Shown here: positions 1 through 6,677 of the stretch, one piece after another
Layout of the letters: each line of letters starts with the position of its first letter
Numbering within the stretch: the first letter of the stretch is position 1
Assembly: GCA_016929205.1 (NCBI GenBank)
Contig: JAFGJF010000512.1
Location: 1 to 13,653 of the forward strand
DNA length: 13,653 nucleotides
Origin: Anaerolineae bacterium
GTDB lineage: Bacteria > Chloroflexota > Anaerolineae > JAFGEY01
Direction of reading: 5' to 3'
Made by a program: the position numbers and the translations under genes
Notes under the pieces: generated by a model
The model's input: the letters and a program-made list of their open reading frames with translations, nothing else
What the model was told of the DNA's origin: nothing
Databases searched by the model: none

Positions 1-234
1 CTCGACGCGGCGCAGAAATGGTTCGACTGGGCGCTGACCGCCGAAGCGCAGGCCCTCGGTCCCAAGTACAAGGCATACCAGGCCCCCACGGTCAAGGGCG
101 TTGAGCTGTCGCACCCCGAACTGCTGCAAGTCAAACTGATCGACTATAACTTTCAGTGGGCAGGGGAAAACAAAAAGGCGTTCGTTGACAAGTTCAGCAA
201 CGAGATCGCCGCGGCCGACAGCCTGAAAGAATAG
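1..234 (+). CDS. C-terminal end of ferric-type ABC transporter substrate-binding protein (partial)
   Basis: The window opens inside this gene; 77 codons in frame 1 run to a TAG at 232-234. The visible tail begins LDAAQKWFDWALTAEAQ, the late-domain motif in which FbpA/AfuA-type (iron(III)-binding, SBP family 1-like) proteins keep a Trp/Phe pair before a '..EAQ' helix. It then has a 'P.VKGVELSHPELL' stretch and a final amphipathic helix ending 'FSNEIAAADSLKE'. Such proteins are exported lipoproteins or periplasmic proteins that hand the ligand to a membrane permease. The two genes that follow encode exactly the permease and ATPase expected, which supports the call. The substrate is probably Fe3+, but the same superfamily includes binding proteins for thiamine, phosphonate and sugar phosphate. 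The ligand-binding tyrosines would lie upstream of the window, so the substrate cannot be settled here. Confidence 0.82.
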   Translation, partial: LDAAQKWFDWALTAEAQALGPKYKAYQAPTVKGVELSHPELLQVKLIDYNFQWAGENKKAFVDKFSNEIAAADSLKE

Positions 235-245
235 GATGCACGTCA

Positions 246-277
246 CGTGGATGGGGTACGATGCGTACCCCATCCAC
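246..277 (+). other. Perfect 14-bp intercistronic hairpin
   Basis: GTGGATGGGGTACG at 247-260 is followed by a three-base ATG loop (261-263) and CGTACCCCATCCAC at 264-277, the exact reverse complement. No T-run follows, so it is not a standard intrinsic terminator. Hairpins placed between a binding-protein gene and its permease gene commonly protect the upstream message and lower downstream expression, and that is the inferred role. It also argues against translation starting at the ATG at 261. Confidence 0.85.
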
Positions 278-302
278 TCACCACCGACAACGGAAAATTG
301 AT

Positions 303-2582
303 ATGACCAGCTCGGCAGCCTCCAGCTCTGACCGTCGCCCGGCATGGGTGTCCATGCTCCGGCGCCGCTATCGAGAATTTGCCCTGATCGCCCGCGATCC
401 GGTGCTGTTCATCAGCCTGATCTTTTGCGGCATCTTTTTAGCGATCTTTGTCTTTTATCCCCTGCTGCGCACGTCGGCCAACGGCTTTTTCGACCTCGAC
501 GGCAAGCTGAACCTGCAATATTTCGCCCGCTATGTCGATGCCTATTACGGTCCCCTGGCGCGACGCATCTTTGGCAATACGCTGCTGATGGGTGCACTGA
601 CCGCCACCGGCGGCACGCTGGTCGGTTTCATCTTTGCCTACACGGTCGTCCGCTGCAACGTGCCCGGCAAAAGACTGGTCCATATCCTGGCCTTGGTACC
701 CACGGTCTCGCCGCCCTTTGCCATCGCTCTAAGCACGATCCTGCTCTTTGGCCGCAACGGATTGATCAGCCACAAGCTGTTGGGGATAACCTTCTCGGTG
801 GGCGCCAACGACATTTACGGCATGGATGGCCTGGTGTTCGTCCAGGTGATCACCTTTTTTTCCGCTGCCTACCTGATGCTGCGGGCCATGCTGGAACGCC
901 TCGATCCCTCGATGGAAGAAGCCGCGCACAGTCTGGGCGCGAGCAAGCTGCACATTTTCCGCACGGTCACTCTGCCCTTGCTCATCCCCGGCATCGCCGG
1001 CTCGTTCCTGCTGCTCTTTGTCGAATCGCTCGCTGACCTGGGGAACCCACTCTTTATATCGGGCAACGTGACCGTACTCTCGGCGCAGATCTTTTTGGCC
1101 GTGGCTGGCGAGTACGACTATCAAAAAGCTTCAGCGCTGGCCGTGGTGCTGCTCATTCCCACCCTGATTGTCTTTTTGGTCCAGCGCTACTATGTCACCC
1201 GCCGTTCCTACGTCTCGGTGACGGGCAAACCCACCGGCGGGCAAATCGTGGAAAAAGAGTCGTGGATTCGCTGGCCGTTTATCCTCTTTACTTATGGATT
1301 CTGCGCCTTGATCGTGCTGCTCTATGCGGCGATTATCTTTGGATCGTTCGCCACAACCTGGGGGGTAGACTTTACGCCGACGTTGGAATGGTGGAAATTG
1401 ATGACCACACGCGGCATCGAAGCGATCATGGATACCACCTTTTTAAGCACCATCGCCACGCCCGTCGCCGCGCTGACCGGCATGGTGATCGCCTTCCTGG
1501 TCGTGCGCAAACGGTTCAGCGGCAAAAACGTGCTCGACTTTGGCTCCAACCTGGGTGGAGCGGTGCCTGGCACGATCCTGGGCATCGGCTTTGTGCTCGC
1601 CTTTAGCACATCCCCTAAATCGATGGTAGCCGCGATCTATGCGGTACTGGCCTTGTTCCTGGCTTCGTCGGCCTTGCCTGCCGGCTGGACAAGAGTGATA
1701 GTCCTGGTCCTGGGCACTGCCGTCGGCGTTGGCCTCAGCCTGCTCGACAACTTGCTGGGCGAGATCGGGCTGTTCTACCTGGTAGGCGGCCTCTACCTGG
1801 CCCTGGCAGCCTTTGAGTGGCTAGTGCGTAAAAAGAGGCGGTTGGGTGGCGCGCTGGCGATCGCCGGCGTCTACCTGTTTAGCTATGACTTGATCGAGTA
1901 CCTGGCTTTTCCGATTGCCCAGTTCAGCCGCGCCCTGCCGCGCGGATTCTGGAGCAACGCCATCTTTCAGATCGCCGATCACCTCAAGGTCGCCTTCCAG
2001 GTCCCGCCTGCGTTGACAGCAATCGTCCTGATCTTTGCCAGCGTGCTGTTGATCGACGACGAACAGGGGCGCTGGAAACAGCCTTTGACCACGATCCTGC
2101 TCGCCCTGCCCTGCACCCTGACCTTTATGGGTATGCCTATGGCCCTGGTCGGTACACCGTATATCATCATCGCTGCCTATGCCGTGCGCAGTCTGCCTGC
2201 CTCGGTACGCTCCGGCATTGCGGCCCTGCAGCAGATCGATCCCTCGATCGAAGAAGCATCCAACAGCCTCGGCGGAGACGCCCAGTACACCTTTCGCAAG
2301 GTCACCTTGCCGCTGATCCTGCCAGCCCTGCTGGCGGGCCTGATCTTTTCCTTTACCCGGCATATGACCAGCGTCTCGGCGATCATTTTCCTGGTCAGCG
2401 CACGCTGGCGCATCGTCACCGCCTCGATCATGAGCGAATGGGAACAGGGCGGGATCAGCATCGCCGCCGCTTATTCGACGGTGATCATCCTCTTTGTCCT
2501 GATCGCTGTCGGCATCCTCTACCTGGTCACCAACAAGATGCTGCGCCGCCGTGGCGATGTCGATCTGACCTGGGGAGCATAA
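303..2582 (+). CDS. Iron(III)-type ABC transporter permease, double-domain, with large internal insertion
   Basis: Inner-membrane permease of the FbpB/AfuB (ThiP-like, COG1178) type, which carries two complete permease domains in one chain. Two EAA loops, the contact points for the ATPase, are visible: EEAAHSLGAS from residue 205 and EEASNSLGG from residue 650, each followed by an F-R-x-V-T-L-P-L signature. An ATG at 261 is in frame but lies in the loop of a hairpin. The ATG at 303 gives a normal polar N-terminus before the first membrane helix, although it has no strong ribosome site, so the start is the weakest part of the call. The protein is 759 aa, while family members are usually about 550-590. 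The excess lies between LAF (ending at residue 434) and PMALVGT (from 612), which are adjacent in ordinary members. This block holds roughly five or six hydrophobic segments. The gene sits 22 nt upstream of its ATPase partner. Confidence 0.93.
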   Translation: MTSSAASSSDRRPAWVSMLRRRYREFALIARDPVLFISLIFCGIFLAIFVFYPLLRTSANGFFDLDGKLNLQYFARYVDAYYGPLARRIFGNTLLMGALTATGGTLVGFIFAYTVVRCNVPGKRLVHILALVPTVSPPFAIALSTILLFGRNGLISHKLLGITFSVGANDIYGMDGLVFVQVITFFSAAYLMLRAMLERLDPSMEEAAHSLGASKLHIFRTVTLPLLIPGIAGSFLLLFVESLADLGNPLFISGNVTVLSAQIFLAVAGEYDYQKASALAVVLLIPTLIVFLVQRYYVTRRSYVSVTGKPTGGQIVEKESWIRWPFILFTYGFCALIVLLYAAIIFGSFATTWGVDFTPTLEWWKLMTTRGIEAIMDTTFLSTIATPVAALTGMVIAFLVVRKRFSGKNVLDFGSNLGGAVPGTILGIGFVLAFSTSPKSMVAAIYAVLALFLASSALPAGWTRVIVLVLGTAVGVGLSLLDNLLGEIGLFYLVGGLYLALAAFEWLVRKKRRLGGALAIAGVYLFSYDLIEYLAFPIAQFSRALPRGFWSNAIFQIADHLKVAFQVPPALTAIVLIFASVLLIDDEQGRWKQPLTTILLALPCTLTFMGMPMALVGTPYIIIAAYAVRSLPASVRSGIAALQQIDPSIEEASNSLGGDAQYTFRKVTLPLILPALLAGLIFSFTRHMTSVSAIIFLVSARWRIVTASIMSEWEQGGISIAAAYSTVIILFVLIAVGILYLVTNKMLRRRGDVDLTWGA

Positions 2583-2593
2583 GAACGATTATT

Positions 2594-2600
2594 GGGAGGA
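2594..2600 (+). promoter_or_regulatory. Shine-Dalgarno GGGAGGA for the transporter ATPase
   Basis: The site is 1 nt from an ATG at 2602 and 4 nt from the next codon, an ATG at 2605. The spacing favours the second ATG as the true start. Confidence 0.6.
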
Positions 2601-2604
2601 CATG

Positions 2605-3678
2605 ATGTACTTGGCTTTGCAAGAGATCGTCAAAGTATTTCCGCCGCGCGGCGGCAGCACCGAGGTCACGGCCGTCGATGGCGTCTCGATCGCGATCGAA
2701 AAAGGCGAGCTGGTCACCCTGCTCGGCCCGTCAGGGTGCGGCAAAACGACCACCCTGCGCCTGATCGCCGGCTTTGAGTTTCCGACGACCGGACAGATCG
2801 TGCTCGACGGCCAACAGATCAACGATCTGCCCCCGCACAAGCGCGACATGTCGATGGTCTTTCAAAGCTATGCCATCTTTCCACATCTCAACGTGTTCGA
2901 GAACGTGGCCTACGGGCTGCAAGTGCAGCACCGTTCCAAGGACGAGATCGCCCGCCGCGTGGCTCAGGTGCTGGAGTTGGTCGAGCTGACCGGGCTCGAA
3001 AAGCGCGCCCCCAACCAGCTTTCGGGCGGGCAGCAGCAGCGGGTAGCACTGGCCCGCGCCCTGGTAATGGAGCCCAAGGTGCTGTTGATGGACGAGCCGC
3101 TCTCCAACCTCGACGCCAAGCTGCGCGAACAGATGCGCACCGAGATCCGACGCATCCAGAAACAATTGGGCATCACCAGCGTCTACGTCACCCACGACCA
3201 GATCGAGGCCATGACCCTCTCTGACCGGATCGTGGTGATGCATCGCGGCACGATCGAACAAACCGGCACGCCGGACGAGATCTATCGCCACCCCCGCACC
3301 CGTTTTGTGGCCGATTTCATCGGGCGGGCCAACTTTATCCCCGGCACTGTGTGCGACAGGGAAAATGACTCGCTGCAGATCGAAGCCTGGCAGCAGGTCT
3401 TTACCGTTCCCGATATCACCCCCACGCCCTCCACGGGCGCGCCGGTCACGCTGATCGTCCGCCCGGAGATGATCCAGTTGGCACAAGAAGGCCAGGTGCG
3501 CGGCATCATCCATCGCGCTTCCTATCTCGGCAATACGATCGACTATGACGTGCAGGTCAACAGCCAACTGCTGAACGTCGTCGAGACCCATCCCGCGCGG
3601 ATGGTCATTCACGCCGAGGGCAGCGAGGTCGGGCTGCACTTTTACGAGGCCGGCTTTCACGTCCTCGCTGAAGCGTAA
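2605..3678 (+). CDS. ABC transporter ATP-binding protein, FbpC/PotA-type with TOBE domain
   Basis: Cytoplasmic ATPase that powers the permease encoded just upstream. All nucleotide-binding motifs are intact: Walker A GPSGCGKTT from residue 41, Q-loop in 'FQSYAIFPHL', signature LSGGQQQRVALARAL from 139, Walker B VLLMDEP with D163/E164, D-loop 'SNLDAKLR', and switch histidine H197 in VTHDQ. After about residue 240 the chain continues into 'FIGRANFIPGTV' and a C-terminal TOBE-like beta domain ('VTLIVRPEMIQL'), as in FbpC, PotA and MalK relatives. The length of 357 aa is normal. The start could equally be the ATG at 2602; 2605 was chosen for ribosome-site spacing. Iron is the likely substrate from the permease type, but the ATPase alone does not discriminate among iron, polyamine, phosphonate or thiamine importers. 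Confidence 0.95.
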   Translation: MYLALQEIVKVFPPRGGSTEVTAVDGVSIAIEKGELVTLLGPSGCGKTTTLRLIAGFEFPTTGQIVLDGQQINDLPPHKRDMSMVFQSYAIFPHLNVFENVAYGLQVQHRSKDEIARRVAQVLELVELTGLEKRAPNQLSGGQQQRVALARALVMEPKVLLMDEPLSNLDAKLREQMRTEIRRIQKQLGITSVYVTHDQIEAMTLSDRIVVMHRGTIEQTGTPDEIYRHPRTRFVADFIGRANFIPGTVCDRENDSLQIEAWQQVFTVPDITPTPSTGAPVTLIVRPEMIQLAQEGQVRGIIHRASYLGNTIDYDVQVNSQLLNVVETHPARMVIHAEGSEVGLHFYEAGFHVLAEA

Positions 3679-3705
3679 CCATCCCAAACGTCTTTTTCTT
3701 CCAGG

Positions 3706-3770
3706 CAATTACTCCGGACAGTTGCTCTGGGCAGTCCCTCCAGACAGTCACTCTGGGCAATTACTCCAGG
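3706..3770. repeat. Five tandem 13-bp repeats (minisatellite)
   Basis: The units run exactly end to end: CAATTACTCCGGA, CAGTTGCTCTGGG, CAGTCCCTCCAGA, CAGTCACTCTGGG, CAATTACTCCAGG. The consensus is close to CARTYRCTCYRGR, with positions 1, 2, 4, 7, 8, 9 and 12 invariant. A degenerate half-unit (TTCCAGG) precedes the first copy at 3699-3705. The CTCC/CTCT and GGA/GGG alternation lets neighbouring units pair, for example CCAGA with TCTGG. The function is unknown. Confidence 0.9.
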
Positions 3771-3794
3771 CGGATCGCAGCAATAGTAATTGCC
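3756..3794. repeat. Inverted repeat GGCAATTAC/GTAATTGCC
   Basis: Perfect 9-bp arms at 3756-3764 and 3786-3794 surround a 21-nt spacer. The left arm is part of the last 13-bp repeat unit. There is no following T-run; this could be the 3'-end structure of the importer transcript or simply a protein-binding site. Confidence 0.55.
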
Positions 3795-3907
3795 ATTCCC
3801 TGGGCGAGCGACCGGGGATCATCTCGTAGCTGGCAACTGTCCCGCCCCACCGTCAGCCAATCGACGGCTAAACACCCTCATTACGTCTAGATTTTATATC
3901 CATATGG

Positions 3908-3916
3908 TGCTATAAT
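3908..3916 (+). promoter_or_regulatory. Extended -10 promoter (TGCTATAAT)
   Basis: A perfect TATAAT at 3911-3916 is preceded by TGC, giving an extended -10 element inside an AT-rich stretch. No good -35 hexamer lies 16-18 bp upstream (the candidates are TAGATT or CTAGAT near 3887-3893), which fits an extended -10 promoter. Transcription would start near 3923 and give a leader of about 235 nt before the TTG at 4159. This is the best promoter for the seven-gene cluster. Confidence 0.65.
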
Positions 3917-4017
3917 GGCTGGACAACACGATCCTTTTGTGGAACCTAAACACCACATTGATCGTCTAGTATACATCGGCAGGCACTGTGCCGGAATGGT
4001 AACCCGTTGTGCCCATT

Positions 4018-4036
4018 CTGTCACAATCCTGTCACC
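4018..4036 (+). promoter_or_regulatory. Pho-box-like direct repeat (CTGTCAC-N4-CTGTCAC)
   Basis: Two identical heptamers, CTGTCAC at 4018-4024 and 4029-4035, are spaced 11 bp apart start to start with AATC between them. The layout and letters resemble the PhoB site CTGTCATA(A/T)A(A/T)CTGTCA(C/T) known from E. coli. Response regulators of the OmpR/PhoB family bind 11-bp direct repeats of this kind. No clean -10 box lies about 10 bp downstream, so a role here is inference only. Confidence 0.4.
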
Positions 4037-4075
4037 GTCCCATAACATCACCGTGATAGTATGATTTACAATCGA

Positions 4076-4117
4076 GAAACCAGGTTTTGTCGCTTCGCCT
4101 ACGAAAAACCTGGTTTC
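4076..4117. repeat. 13-bp inverted repeat (GAAACCAGGTTTT / AAAACCTGGTTTC)
   Basis: Perfect arms at 4076-4088 and 4105-4117 enclose a 16-nt loop. TCG/CGA triplets at 4072-4074 and 4118-4120 extend the stem past a one-base bulge, and further TCG/CGA pairing is possible inside. It lies in the leader, about 40 nt before the start codon at 4159. It resembles the dispersed REP/MITE-like palindromes of this family seen between genes in many filamentous and environmental bacteria. Confidence 0.75.
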
Positions 4118-4147
4118 CGAATCGAAACAATAGAACGCTCCCAGGAC

Positions 4148-4153
4148 AGGAGG
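4148..4153 (+). promoter_or_regulatory. Shine-Dalgarno AGGAGG deciding a TTG start
   Basis: A full AGGAGG with a 5-nt spacer (ACACG) precedes TTG at 4159. This fixes the start of the following gene downstream of the leader palindrome, and not at the in-frame TTG at 4087, which overlaps it. Confidence 0.85.
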
Positions 4154-4158
4154 ACACG

Positions 4159-6663
4159 TTGAGAGCCATACCCATACGTCCACAAGTCATTTATCGACCG
4201 ATCCTGATCGTGTTGAGCCTGCTGGCTGTATTTTCCTGGCATCCCGTCTTGCTCGCACAGGCAACGGACGATACGTCGCCAGACGACAGGGCCACCACCG
4301 GCGCGCCAGCCGGCCTGACGATGGAAGCTACAGCCGCGTTTGGTGGCTATTTCAAATATGGCGAGTGGCTGCCGGTATGGGTGCTGCTTGAAAACACGGG
4401 CGGCGACCTGGAGGCCGAGATCCAGGTGCGCGTGACCGGCGGCTACTATGTTTCGACCTTTGCCACTTCGATCTCCCTGCCCAGCGGCTCGCGCAAGCAG
4501 GTTCCCATTTACGTCTTGCCCAACAACTTTTCCCGCCAGCTCGAGGTCCGCCTGGTATCAACCGGGCAAGATGAACTGTTGCTCTCCCAAAACGTCGCCG
4601 TCAAAGCGCAGCCCAACATCAACCTGCTGATTGGATTGGTCACCCCGCAGCGTGGCGCCCTGTCCCTGATCGCCAGCGCCCCCTCTGCCCAGATCAACCG
4701 GCCGGTGGTGTTGATCGACGTCCCGATAAGCGATCTGCCCGAGCGGCTGGAAGGATTCAGCTCGCTCGACTGCCTGGTGATCAACGATGTGGACAGTTCG
4801 TCGTTGAACCCTCGCCAGCAGGCTGCGCTGGAAGCGTGGGTCCGGCATGGCGGCCGGCTGGTGATCGGCGGCGGGGCTGGCGCACGACAGGCAGTGTCGG
4901 GCCTTCCCGAGTCGCTGCTGCCGTTGATCCCCCGCCAGGAGACACAGGTCAAAACGCTGCCGGGCCTGAGCAGCCTGGGGGGCGGCGAAGCAGTACGCGT
5001 GCTCGGGCCGTTCCTCGTTGCCAGCGGCGACCTGGCCGAAGGGCGGGATCTGGCCGCGCAGGGCGGGCTGCCGCTGGTGCGCGAGCGGGCCGTCGGCCAG
5101 GGCTATGTCGATTTCGTGGCGCTCGACTTGGCTCATTCGCCATTCGACGCCTGGGCCGGGGTGGGCCCTTTTTGGAACAAGCTGGTGCTGGAAAACGCGA
5201 CCTATCCATCCGATCTGCCATCCGATGTGTCGCCGAGACAAATGAGCGCCGACCAGCTGGCCTATGCCCTGACCAACCTGCCCTCCCTGGCCCTGCCATC
5301 GGTCAAGGGATTGAGCGTGCTGTTGGGCGTCTATATCGTGATCGTCGGGCCGGCCAATTATGCCCTGCTGCGCTGGCGCAGGCGGATGCACTGGGCGTGG
5401 ATCACGATCCCGCTGATCACTATCCTCTTTAGCGGGAGCGCGTTCGGCCTTGGCTACCTCTTGCGCGGCACCGACCTGATCCTGAACAAAATCGCCATCG
5501 TCGCCGCACAGCCCGACGGCACGGCATGGGTCAACACCTATATGGGGCTTTTCTCACCCGCCCAGCAGTCGTACGAAATCGAGGTCCGGGGCAGCGGGCT
5601 GCTCAGTCCCCTCGATACGAGCGGGTACGGCCGTTTTGGCCTGGTCGCCGACGTTTCGTCGCCGGGAGGTGAAGTTGTCTTTGTGCAGGGCGATCCGGGA
5701 ATCCTGCGCGGCCTAGCTGTCAACCAGTGGTCGATGCAGACATTTATGATCGAGGACACCTGGCCCGAGTTGGGGACGGTGAGCGGCGACCTCCATTTTG
5801 CGGATCGCATCCTGGTTGGCACAGTGCGCAACGACACCCAGCTCACCCTCCAGGACGCCGTCGTCATCCTGGGATCGGATTTTGTGCGCCTGGGCGATCT
5901 GGCCCCCGGCGAGCAGGCAGAGGTCCGCCTGGTGCTATCTGCGTTGAACAGCCAGATTTTCGGCCCACCGATCAGCTACCGCCTTTTTGAAGACGCATTC
6001 AACCAGAGCGGTCCGGCCGGCCCGCCGCGCGATGCGCAGATCAAACAGCAGATCCTGGACAGCCTGTTGAACCAGGGAACCAAGTTCGGCCCCCTGTCCA
6101 GCTTGAGGTCATCACCGGGCAGCAGCACGTTGCAGGGTCTGTTCTTTCTGGGTTGGTTCGACCGCTCGCCACCCGAGGTGCGCGTCGCAGGACGCGAGCC
6201 GGCCCAGCAAACCACCGGCCTGCTGTTTGCCCCCTTGAGCTACAGCCTGGGCGACCAGGAGTCGATCTCGGTGCCGCCGGGCTTTGTAACCGGGTCGATC
6301 ATCCAGATGCCCGCCGAAGGCGGCACGTGCGGATCGACAAACACGCCGTCGGTGTACATTGGCCGGGGAGAGGCGGTATTCGATTTTCAGCTGCCACAAG
6401 ATATGAACGACATCCAGATCGACCGGATCATCCTGTCCGTCAACTCGGATGGCGGATGGCAGCGGCCGGCCAAAACAGAGCTGTACAACTGGGACAAGGA
6501 TACATGGGTCGAGCTGGAGGACGCCATCCTGGGAGACAACGTGATCGCCGAGACAGGCGGGTTGGTGCGCCAAGATGGCATAGTGCGCACGCGCGTCGCC
6601 GTGGAGACAAACGATCGTGGAGGATGCTTTTACCTGGGCCTGGGATTCGAGGGAACCAGATAG
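4159..6663 (+). CDS. Exported membrane-anchored protein with beta domains and GATase-like segment
   Basis: An 834-aa protein that I assign by architecture only. Residues 1-35 form a signal peptide or anchor: a basic start, then ILIVLSLLAVFSW, then LLAQA. Residues 53-150 look like a beta-sandwich ('GEWLPVWVLLENTGGD', 'VRVTGGYYVSTFATSISL'). Around 184-241 comes a Rossmann-like segment, 'LDCLVINDVDSSSLNPRQQ' then 'WVRHGGRLVIGGG', as in class-I glutamine-amidotransferase-like domains of membrane proteins found beside MoxR/DUF58/VWA genes; no catalytic Cys-His pair is evident. Two membrane helices (about 385-405 and 414-436) flank the basic loop RWRRRMHW, which would be cytoplasmic. Residues 437-834 would then be outside and end in a beta-rich, Trp-containing module with two Cys (CGSTN and GGCFYLG). 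It starts with TTG behind a strong ribosome site and lies 14 nt before the exporter ATPase. It is probably an extracytoplasmic partner of the exporter. Function unknown. Confidence 0.85.
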   Translation: MRAIPIRPQVIYRPILIVLSLLAVFSWHPVLLAQATDDTSPDDRATTGAPAGLTMEATAAFGGYFKYGEWLPVWVLLENTGGDLEAEIQVRVTGGYYVSTFATSISLPSGSRKQVPIYVLPNNFSRQLEVRLVSTGQDELLLSQNVAVKAQPNINLLIGLVTPQRGALSLIASAPSAQINRPVVLIDVPISDLPERLEGFSSLDCLVINDVDSSSLNPRQQAALEAWVRHGGRLVIGGGAGARQAVSGLPESLLPLIPRQETQVKTLPGLSSLGGGEAVRVLGPFLVASGDLAEGRDLAAQGGLPLVRERAVGQGYVDFVALDLAHSPFDAWAGVGPFWNKLVLENATYPSDLPSDVSPRQMSADQLAYALTNLPSLALPSVKGLSVLLGVYIVIVGPANYALLRWRRRMHWAWITIPLITILFSGSAFGLGYLLRGTDLILNKIAIVAAQPDGTAWVNTYMGLFSPAQQSYEIEVRGSGLLSPLDTSGYGRFGLVADVSSPGGEVVFVQGDPGILRGLAVNQWSMQTFMIEDTWPELGTVSGDLHFADRILVGTVRNDTQLTLQDAVVILGSDFVRLGDLAPGEQAEVRLVLSALNSQIFGPPISYRLFEDAFNQSGPAGPPRDAQIKQQILDSLLNQGTKFGPLSSLRSSPGSSTLQGLFFLGWFDRSPPEVRVAGREPAQQTTGLLFAPLSYSLGDQESISVPPGFVTGSIIQMPAEGGTCGSTNTPSVYIGRGEAVFDFQLPQDMNDIQIDRIILSVNSDGGWQRPAKTELYNWDKDTWVELEDAILGDNVIAETGGLVRQDGIVRTRVAVETNDRGGCFYLGLGFEGTR

Positions 6664-6670
6664 AGGAGGG
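6664..6670 (+). promoter_or_regulatory. Shine-Dalgarno AGGAGGG deciding a TTG start
   Basis: It lies directly after the preceding gene's TAG (6661-6663) with a 7-nt gap to TTG at 6678. It marks that TTG as the ATPase start, although the frame is open far upstream. Confidence 0.8.
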
Positions 6671-6677
6671 AATTTGT

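Larger units (their letters stand above)
3679..4158. other. 480-base intergenic region, no credible gene
   Basis: This separates the importer operon from the envelope cluster. It is less GC-rich than its surroundings, especially from 3880 to 4080. It contains tandem 13-bp repeats (3706-3770), a long-range inverted repeat GGCAATTAC/GTAATTGCC (3756-3764 with 3786-3794), an extended -10 promoter (3908-3916), the 11-nt palindrome GGCACTGTGCC (3982-3992), paired CTGTCAC repeats (4018-4035), an ATCAC/GTGAT mini-palindrome (4047-4057) and a 13-bp inverted repeat (4076-4117). I see no clear intrinsic terminator for the upstream operon, no tRNA and no riboswitch that I recognise. Confidence 0.8.

Noticed and set aside
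261..302. ATG at 261 as the permease start
   Set aside because: It forms the loop of a perfect hairpin, and the 14 added residues (TPSTHHRQRK...) are hairpin-encoded and unlike a permease N-terminus.
2731..3708. A 325-codon minus-strand frame opposite the transporter ATPase
   Set aside because: It is an antisense shadow of a gene with complete ABC motifs; its composition (His/Asp/Gly/Leu-rich) is typical of a complementary-strand artefact in GC-rich DNA.
3706..3770. A CRISPR array or regulator iteron set
   Set aside because: The 13-bp units are contiguous without spacers, so it is not CRISPR. Replication-origin iterons are unlikely because no rep or dnaA gene is nearby.
3915..4064. A 49-codon + strand reading frame (MAGQHDPFVE...) in the intergenic region
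   Set aside because: Its ATG overlaps the TATAAT box, it has no ribosome site, and the sequence resembles no protein I know.
3887..4183. A 98-codon minus-strand frame across the leader
   Set aside because: It reads through the GAAACCAGGTTTT palindrome, opposes all neighbouring genes, lacks a ribosome site, and has the look of translated repeat DNA.
6153..6677. A 175-codon N-terminal extension of the exporter ATPase
   Set aside because: It lies wholly in another frame of the preceding gene, is very Arg/Pro/Gly-rich, and the ATPase has its own ribosome site and TTG at 6678.
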